DNA from: Eledone cirrhosa
Taxonomy: Eukaryota > Mollusca > Cephalopoda > Octopoda > Eledonidae
Reading direction: 5' to 3'
Assembly: GCA_964016885.1 (NCBI GenBank)
Contig: OZ024743.1
Location: 166,502,492-166,566,491, forward strand
Length of the DNA: 64,000 bases
Below the pieces are notes generated by a model. The model was given only the letters and a program-made list of their open reading frames with translations. It had not been told where the DNA came from and did not search any database. The position numbers and the translations under genes were made by a program. Of this stretch, positions 57,141-64,000 are shown piece by piece. Each line of letters opens with the position of its first letter. The first letter of the stretch is position 1.

Positions 57141-58004
57141 CAGTGGTTCACAATGAAAATATTGATTTTCATAAAGTGGAGAGAATTGATGGTAGGAGGA
57201 AGGTTTGCTGATTGTGCTCTTTGCAAAAGAGAAAAACTGTTAAAGGTTACGCAATCCAAACCCTATTTATTTGTTCCTTTTGCAAAGTACCATTATGTAA
57301 AGGGTGCTTTGGGCAGTATCACGATAGAAATATTGTCTGACAATATTGAAAACAATATTTTAAAAATATATTAGAACACATATACAAAAACACCTGCATT
57401 CACCTGTGTTACACCTGTTAATGAACTTATATATTGGGAACATTCTGTTACGTAAATTTACACCGTACATTGTGTAAGAGTACATTGCCAATATTATTTT
57501 GACTGGTGAAAAGGTTTTATACATTTTTTTCAATAAAAATATTTGCCTGGAATGTAGAGAAAGACTGATTGTACTGATTACACCTGCATTTTTAATTAAT
57601 TCACCTGTTCGGAATACTGCTAGAATTGAAATCAGCATCTAGATCATTATTGGATTTTTTTGCAACAAATCTAACAGGTAAGGCAGATAAAGTTTAAATT
57701 TTTGTGTTTATCCATAAAGTTATTACCTTTACACCTGTTAATTAATTTCACCTGCCCATAAAAGTCAAATTTAACAAAAAAAAAATCAGGTAAAAATATA
57801 TAATTGTAAATTATAGTTATTTAAACATCTGACAAAATTTCAAGTCTGCACATAGAAAATTAAAGTAATTACAAACAAATAAAATTGATAACCCTCTTGA
57901 GTATAATTAAGTGAAAATAATGCGAATAGATGAACATGACATTTGACAATTCAATGTGAATGCTAAAGGGTTAAACAATCACACAACCATCTTCTCTTTC
58001 AGGT

Positions 58005-60915
58005 ACATAGAACCCCTACCCAAGGAAGTAACAACAACTGTCAAGGTACAAATTTCAGGACTGCCACTCCCAATGTTGGTATCCTGAAAGGCAGATCAGG
58101 TGAAATTGTGGAGCTATTAAAAAAAAGAGGAGTAGATGTATGCTGTGTACAAGAAGCGAGATGAAGGGGTGCGTCAGCAAGAATAATCCCGGGCAAGCAG
58201 CTTAGATATTACTGGGTAAGAAATGACAATGTGGTAGGAGGTGTAGGCATCTTACTAGTTGAGAAATAGTTAGAGGTAGTTAGAGTAAGTGACAGAATCA
58301 TCAAGCTTAGATTAACTGTAGGAAATAGACTGGTGACAATTATATCTACCTTTACAGACAGGACTGGGTAAAGAGCAAAAGGAGAGGTTCTATAAGGAAC
58401 ATTTACAGACAACTTCAGGTGTTTACGAAAAAGACCTCATCATCCTGGCAGGCAACTTCAATGGACATGTGGGACAGTACCAGGATGGATTCAGCGGAGT
58501 TCATGGCGGCTATGGTTATGGCTCAAGGAACGAAGATTGACTGAGACTCTTAGAATTCTGTGATGCAAATGAAAACCATTTGCAACATAAATTTCAGGAA
58601 ATCCACTAATCATCTGATCTCATATCAATCAGGCAAACACATAAGCCAAATTGATTACTTACTTGTAAGACAAAGAGATAAATGGACTGTAATAAATACT
58701 GGGAAAGAATGCACTGTCCAGAACAAGTTAATCATTAGTGACATCAATATAAAGACAAGACGGAAAAAGTCATGCAAGAAAATATGGAGACAGAGGGTTT
58801 GGAAACTAAAGGACCTTTTGATTAAATATAGGTTTAGAAAGGCCCAACAGGATGCACTTGATGAGAGGGATGACAAACTAGATACATATAATGTAGAGGA
58901 CAACTGGAAATTATTACGCAACAACCTTTCGCGAACTACTGACAAGACTTGCCGCTGGAGTAAAGGACCAGCCAGACAGGGGGTGACCTGGTAGTGGAAT
59001 GGCACAGTGGATACAGCCAAGAGACAAGCGTGGAAAGACTGTAAAAATTGGGTAGCAGAAACTGGTACCAGGTAGTTAAGAAAGAAGCTCGATGGCAGGT
59101 ATACACAGCTCAGAGAGGGACTGAAAGTAAATTTGGCAATGTCTTGAAATGCAACAACCAGAAATGTGAAGTATTCCGTATTGCAAGGCCGTGTGTTAGT
59201 ATACATCGAAATGTTGTTGGGGAAAAACGTATTAGAAATGATGGTGTACTTAGCACCACTGATGCCCAAAAGAAAGAGGCCTGGAAATGTTACTATGAGA
59301 GAATAATTGTTTCTACTTTTTGGCACAAGGCCGGCACAAGGCCAGCAATTATCCCAGTGTATTACTGGTACTTTATTTTATCAACCCCATAAGGATGAAA
59401 GGCAAAGTTAACCTCGGTGGGATTTGAACTCAGACCATAAAGGGACATAACTTTTTTGCTGCAAAGCATGGCGTCCGACCCTCTACCGATACTGCCAATC
59501 CACCACCGTTACTATGAGAGAATAATGAATGCAGACAATGAATGGGAGGGAAAGGAAGGGCCAGCTTCTGAAGTTGATAGTTTTAGGGTCAAAGACACAA
59601 TCAAGGAGATGAAGATGGGTAAAGTAGCGGGACCATGAGAGATAGTTGCTGAGATGCTAAAGCATTGGGAGAGGCAGGAGTGAAACTAGTAACCCGCATA
59701 GTAAATCAAATAGTACATGACGGAGTCATATCAAATGACTGGTGCAGCAGTACAATCATAAATTGCTACAAGGGCAAAGGTGATGCTCTAGAAAGGAGCA
59801 ACTATAGAGGAATAAAACTAATGGACCAAGTTATGAAAGTGACAGAAAGAGTTATAGCACATCTAATTAAGGAAGGAGTCAAATTAGATGAGATGCAGTT
59901 TGGATTCATGCCTGGGAAAAGTACTACAGATGCCCTCTTCCTAGTGAGGCAACTACAAGAGAAGTTCCTAGCCAAAAATAAGCCACAAAATTTAGCTTTT
60001 GTTGATCTAGAAAAGGCCATTGACAGGCTATCTCGATCTAACATCTGGTAGTCCTCAAAGAAATTAGGTGTAGAAGTATGGCTTGTGAAAGCAGTGCAAG
60101 CTATGTATAGAAGAGCTGTCAGTAAAGTGAGAGTAGGAAATGTTTAGTGAGGAATTCAAGGTACAGGTAGTTCATCAAGGTTCAGTTCTTAGCCCACTGC
60201 TGTTCATCAGTTCTCCAGGCCATAACAGAGGAGTTTAAAATGGGATGTCCAAGGGAACTTCTCTACGTAGATGATTTGGTCCTTATAGCTGAAACCAAAA
60301 AAAGAACTCAAAAATGAATTCCGATTACGGAAACAGACTTTGGAATCAAAAGGTCTGGAGCAAACTTAGCCAAAACTAAAGTGCTAGTGACTAGGAAAGA
60401 AGATTTGACCCAGATTCCTTCAGGGAAGTGGCCCTACTCAATATGTAGATAAGGAGTAGGCATAAACTCCATACAATATACACAATGTAAATCTTGGGTA
60501 CACAAAAGATGTAGAGAGATAACAAGTAGACTAATAAGAAGGGAGAACTTTGTATGTAGAAGATGCACAGGAGTAATCGAAGGGAAGAGTGCTAATGATA
60601 TAAACCTCTTCCAGTCACAGGAAGGATCCATAGCTTATGCTATCTGGGTGACCTAATTAACAGTGGAAGAGGGTGCGCCAAGAGTATAATAGCTGGAATA
60701 AGGATAGGATGGAAGAAGTTTAGAGAATCACTCACTGTTGACAACGAAAGGTTTCTCCCAACATACAAAGGGACAGCTGTATGACGCCTATGTGCAGAGT
60801 GATGTTGCATGGTAGTGAAACATGGGCTGTGACTGCAGAGGACTTGATGAAGCAACCATGCTTCGTTGGATGGGCAATGTAAGTGTAAGAGAAAGGCAGA
60901 TCGTCGAACTGCTGC
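58005..60915 (+). mobile_element. Non-LTR retrotransposon copy with a nested SINE
   Basis: Plus strand: endonuclease remnants (GVGILLVEK near 58236, then broken), a linker with KIWRQRVWKLKDLLIKYRFR (58779-58838), VFRIARPCVSIHRNVVGEKR (59171-59230), RT with IVNQIVHDGVISNDWCSSTI (59699-59758), MDQVMKVTERVIAHLIKEGV (59821-59880), MQFGFMPGKSTTDALFLVRQ and the catalytic LYVDDLVLIAE near 60265. A zinc-finger region with VHKRCREITS and FVCRRCTG (about 60500-60570) and a C-terminal remnant to about 60915 follow. Indels and a 200 bp SINE break it. Confidence 0.88.
59308..59507 (-). repeat. SINE nested in the non-LTR copy, with perfect 19 bp target duplication
   Basis: The SINE is flanked by gttactatgagagaataat at 59289-59307 and again at 59508-59526. 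The body matches the plus-strand copy at 26854, with the B-box region gggatttgaactc. An extra ggcacaaggcc duplication is present at its 3' end (59321-59345). Confidence 0.92.
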
Positions 60916-61032
60916 TGCTGCTGATAATACCTTTTCTAACACCAACCCTTTTACTGCTTCATACAACATGCAGGGATATGATATATCTATTCTAAACGAG
61001 ATACATATTTTGAAATATCAGAGATGACCTAC

Positions 61033-61146
61033 CAATCAGCTGGTTTTTCAGCATCAGGATCTGGAATGTCTTCTGGTTCATCATCAAGCCAACCAGCAGG
61101 TTTCACGGCATCTTCATCAATTATTTTCTCTGGTTGGTCTTCATCC
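61033..61146 (-). CDS. CANX: Calnexin exon: type 1 P-domain repeats 3 and 4
   Basis: Encodes [20 protein letters not shown] then [18 protein letters not shown]. The [32 protein letters not shown] order matches the third and fourth type 1 repeats of calnexin. These build the first strand of the extended arm. Both edges have phase-2 and phase-1 split codons that complete Trp codons with the neighbours, as the W-split structure of these repeats predicts. Acceptor taaatttag, donor gtaggt. Confidence 0.96.
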
Positions 61147-61249
61147 CTAAATTTACAAATATACATTATTAATACATATAGTGAATTTCTTTACAAAAGA
61201 TTCATTCAAATATGGAGGAAGTGTGTAGCATCTAGTAATATATGTTGTG

Positions 61250-61450
61250 CTGTGTTGGATTTCAATCAGTTTCGATGAGTGCTTCAGTTGTTTGAACAAC
61301 AGGACAGCTTGAGCATAAAATTAACACGTGAGTGGCTGAGTATTCCACAGATACATATATTTTTACCGTAGTTCTCAGGGAGATTTAGCATGACACTGTG
61401 TACAGGTACAACTCAATTTTGCCAAGTGACTGCACTGGACCCACATGAAA
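61250..61450 (-). repeat. SINE fragment (same family as 22657-22996)
   Basis: Shares the cttcagttgtttgaacaaca, ccacagatacatata and ttctcagggagatttag blocks with 22670-22800. The tRNA-like head is not clear. Confidence 0.65.
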
Positions 61451-61689
61451 TAAAGTTTTTGCTCAAGAACATAACCACATCACATAAGTTGCTAATACCA
61501 ACCACATAATCATTTCATGAGGTTTGAATAATACCAACCACATAACCATATATAAGGCATTAATATCAACTACATAAACATATAAAGTACTAATACCATA
61601 TCATATAAAGTATTAATACTAACTACATAACCATATAAAAGGTACAAATACTACCAATATTGCCATATAAAGTATTAATACTAGCCATA

Positions 61690-62034
61690 TAACAATATCA
61701 TCATCATTTCATTTTACGTCCACTTTTCCCTGCTTGCAAGGGTGGGACGGGAACCGATTCTGGCTTGATTTCTACAGCTGGATGCCCTTCCTAACACCAA
61801 CCTCATTTACAGTGAGTGCTGGGTGCTTTTTTTCCGTGGCACCTCCACGACCACTTTGCAGTGGAATGATAGGGACCCCAGTCCCTATCATCTCATTTCT
61901 ACAGCTGAGTAAACTGGAGCAATGTGAAATAAAGTACCTTGCTCAAGGAAACAACACATCACCCGGTCTGAGAATTGAACTCACAACCTTTCGATTGCAA
62001 GGCCAATGCTCTAACCACTAAGCCATGTGTCTCC
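61690..62034 (-). repeat. tRNA-derived SINE with LINE-like 3' tail, full length
   Basis: On the minus strand the head TGGCTTAGTGGTTAGAGCA (A box) and GGTTGTGAGTTCAATTC (B box) open the element near 62030. The body passes ccttgagcaaggtactttat and ends through gcatccagctgtagaaatca and a (GAT)n run near 61692. The tail matches the 3' UTR of the non-LTR family. A near-identical copy ends the window. Confidence 0.9.
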
Positions 62035-62656
62035 ATTGTATAAGGTATTTGTTCAGCTAATAAGTTCCAATAATATCTACCATGATTGACTATATTTTAT
62101 TCCTCTAGCACCTATAAAATAGGAAGCAGTAAAAAAAAAGTGGAGGGTAATTTTAACAAGTGATAATAATATTTAATCAAGTGAATTGGCTAAGGTAAAC
62201 TAAATATATTTACCTTAGGACACAGTATGATTACACCCCTGAACTATTCATTTTGTACTATCTCAATATATTCACACACAATGTAATCCAGCTGTCTAAC
62301 CACTGAGCAACTTACTACATAACAAATATGAATGAAGTACAAATGAATTTAGAGAATTAACCCTTTTGATGCTAACTTGGCCAAAACCAGCTCTGCTTCT
62401 CTGAAACAAAACCACCTATTTTAAATGGTTCCTATTTAAATTAAAATCTTCCAACATTTTTATATAAGAAACATATGTTAAGTTACAATCTGAGTAATGA
62501 AATAATAATTTTAGTGAATCCCTCCAAATTCTTCAATTATTAATTGAAATATTGTATTCCATTAAAAATATGGCCACAAAAGGGTTGACAGCAAAAGATT
62601 TAGAGATTTTCTTTATCAAATTAAGACGAGGTTTTAAAAATTAAAATAAGTTTTAC

Positions 62657-62692
62657 CAATCATCAGGTTTCACTGCATCAGGATCAGCAATT
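62657..62692 (-). CDS. CANX: Calnexin exon: type 1 P-domain repeat 2
   Basis: A 36 bp exon encoding IADPDAVKPDDW with split codons at both ends. IxDPxAxKPDDWD is the second type 1 repeat. Acceptor acttttag and donor gtaaaa (weaker than most in this gene). Confidence 0.95.
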
Positions 62693-62891
62693 CTAAAAGT
62701 AGAGTGAATAAATATATCATTGACCAAAAGTGGAATAAATGTAGGCTGTGAAAGCCATTTTAATTAAGGAACAAATTAAACAATAACATTATTAAGATAC
62801 AAGCATTTCATTATCTCAGATTAATTAAATAATTAATATGACAGAAAAATAGTATCTGTAAATGGATATTCCTTTTTAAACAATTACTCAC

Positions 62892-62966
62892 TTCTCTCTA
62901 TCATCCCAGTCAGTAGGCTTCTGGTCCTTAGTATCTTCAATTTCCTTAGATGGATTAACTGGAGGT
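62892..62966 (-). CDS. CANX: Calnexin exon: start of the P-domain
   Basis: Encodes PPVNPSKEIEDTKDQKPTDW then DDRE. PPVNPxxEIEDxxDxKPxDWD is the junction of lectin lobe and P-domain in calnexin and the first type 1 repeat. It enters with one base carried and leaves with two that complete a Lys codon. The upstream exons (signal peptide, lectin domain, calcium site) lie beyond base 64000. Confidence 0.96.
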
Positions 62967-63019
62967 CTATAATAAAATAACATTAGTTATCCAAAGAGAA
63001 TGTCATAAATAACAATAGC

Positions 63020-63290
63020 TATTTTATATCTGTTTCCATTCATGTATAGGTTAGACAGGTCTGCAGCGGAACAGCTTTCCTCCACTTATCATGTCTTCTA
63101 TGAGGCTCAGCATTTTGAGATCAGCTCCCACAACTTCACCTCAGTTTTTCCTTAGTTGTCCTGTTCCACTGCAATCTCTTGGCATTTCTTCACCCAACAA
63201 CCATCACCTATATGCATCACATGCTCATACCAGTGCAATCTTCTATCCTGCACACTACATCTGATTCCTTTTATGCCCAGTTTTTTCTTT
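63020..63290 (-). mobile_element. 3' end fragment of a non-LTR retrotransposon
   Basis: The minus-strand 3' UTR and C-terminal block: the stretch caccatcaccta...tatgcatcacatgctcatacc near 63206-63240 matches the tatggatcacatgtccatacc block near 35780. It ends against a (GT)n tract (63320-63362). Confidence 0.65.
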
Positions 63291-63360
63291 CTTACACAAA
63301 CACACACTCACACATAAATACAGGTGTGTGTGTGTGTGCGTGCGTGCGTGCGTGTGTGTG

Positions 63361-63450
63361 TGATCACCCCCATTAGATTCTCTCTCCCTTCCACTCACAC
63401 CATGAAATAAGGAAATTGCTCATACACATATTTTCCAAAAATTCCTGATT
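63361..63450 (-). mobile_element. Fragment of the Penelope-like element arm
   Basis: The sequence atcacccccattagatt and catacacatattttccaaaa matches the right arm near 41560-41735 with a deletion between. It shows that a second copy of that element was once here. Confidence 0.7.
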
Positions 63451-63510
63451 AGAAGCCACCATATATATATATAGAAGTGGTTACACAACAGTTAGTTCAC
63501 CATACCGAGA

Positions 63511-63566
63511 ACAATTGTTTCACCTTAGCGGATCCTCATGAGGATCCGCTAAGGTGAAACAATTGT
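63511..63566. repeat. Perfect 56 bp palindrome
   Basis: Bases 63511-63538 are the exact reverse complement of 63539-63566 with no loop (centre ctcatgag). The arm runs acaattgtttcaccttagcg then gatcctca. No known element was recognised. Confidence 0.95.
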
Positions 63567-63586
63567 ATATAAGAACCCTAGAGCAA

Positions 63587-63688
63587 ATATTTATTAAAAT
63601 AACAGATTGAAGTTTAAGCAAAGGATCGCTGCTTTTACCCTTAACGCGATTCTTTGCTTAAACTTTAATCTGTTATTTTAATAAATAT
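63587..63688. repeat. 102 bp hairpin, 43 bp arms
   Basis: Arm 63587-63629 pairs with 63646-63688 with two mismatches, around a 16-base loop. It lies 20 bp after the 56 bp palindrome and ends against a SINE tail. Confidence 0.93.
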
Positions 63689-63692
63689 ATAT

Positions 63693-64000
63693 ATCATTTC
63701 ATTTTATGTCCGCTTTTTCCCTGCTTGCAAGGGTGGGACGGGAACTGATACTGGCTTGATTTCTACAGCTGGATGCCCTTCCTAACACCAACCTCATTTA
63801 CAGTGAGTGCTGGGTGCTTTTTTGCCGTGGCACCTCCAGTGGAATGATATGGATCCCAGTCCCTATCATCTCATTTCTACAGCTGAGTAAACTGGAGCAA
63901 TGTGAAATAAAGTGTCTTGCTCAAGGAAACAACACATCACCCGGTCTGAGAATTGAACTCACAACCTTTTGATTGCAAGGCCAATGCTCTAACCACTAAG
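63693..64000 (-). repeat. tRNA-derived SINE, cut by the window end
   Basis: Near-identical to 61690-62034: catttcattttatgtccgct start, ggatgcccttcctaacacca block, and the tRNA-like head with gagaattgaactcacaacc near 63947-63965. It has a deletion of about 17 bases relative to the first copy near 63836. Confidence 0.9.

Larger units (their letters stand above)
55536..57970 (+). mobile_element. piggyBac-type DNA transposon with both ends
   Basis: Terminal inverted repeats of 14 bp, CCCTTTAGCATTCA (55536-55549) and its reverse complement (57957-57970), are flanked on both sides by TTAA (55532-55535 and 57971-57974). This is the piggyBac signature. The transposase between them is broken, so the copy could move only with a transposase supplied in trans. 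It lies in a calnexin intron, antisense to the gene. Confidence 0.95.

Noticed and set aside
58655..59326. Minus-strand open frame of 223 codons
   Set aside because: Antisense shadow of the non-LTR linker region; composition is typical of a reverse frame.

Overview
This is animal nuclear DNA, very probably from an octopus or close coleoid cephalopod. The window is AT-rich, holds few genes, and is packed with tRNA-derived SINEs, non-LTR retrotransposons, LTR elements, a Penelope-like element and DNA transposons. Two host genes can be read from their exons, both on the minus strand. I see no bacterial features.

Host genes. From the right edge down to 24563 lies the 3' two thirds of calnexin, the ER membrane lectin chaperone. 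Twelve exons are visible: P-domain type 1 repeats (62966-61033), type 2 repeats (54634-50747), the end of the lectin lobe (50330-50184), two candidate transmembrane exons (47674-47546 and 47248-47102), the acidic cytosolic tail (43902-43654, 42757-42714) and a tiny last coding exon (24587-24563) behind an 18.1 kb intron. Every junction keeps frame except that the two transmembrane exons look like alternatives. The signal peptide and most of the lectin domain lie beyond base 64000. Downstream on the same strand is fucose-1-phosphate guanylyltransferase (FPGT): exon 1 with the start codon at 10301-10220 and exon 2 at 274-101. The rest of FPGT is left of base 1.

Repeats, left to right. FPGT intron 1 carries a full-length Ty3/gypsy-type element (2719-8435, minus strand) with two LTRs, a primer binding site, a polypurine tract and a short target duplication. 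The intergenic stretch 10302-24562 holds two non-LTR copies, one split by a second LTR retrotransposon (15796-19530), and a mariner relic (about 20721-21776). The 18.1 kb calnexin intron holds at least six non-LTR fragments in both orientations, a 393 bp element with inverted ends (37582-37974) and a Penelope-like element between long inverted arms (38098-42467). Other calnexin introns hold a truncated Ty3-type element ending 33 bp from an exon (51090-54057), a piggyBac element with both ends and TTAA duplications (55536-57970), another non-LTR copy (58005-60915) with a SINE inserted in it, and two strong hairpins near 63.5 kb.

The host genes look intact where visible. Almost all long open frames belong to decayed mobile elements. 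The most interesting host observation is the pair of in-frame, phase-matched transmembrane exons in calnexin. The most interesting unexplained DNA is the pair of adjacent long hairpins at 63511-63688. All family calls come from reading motifs by eye; no alignment or database search was run.
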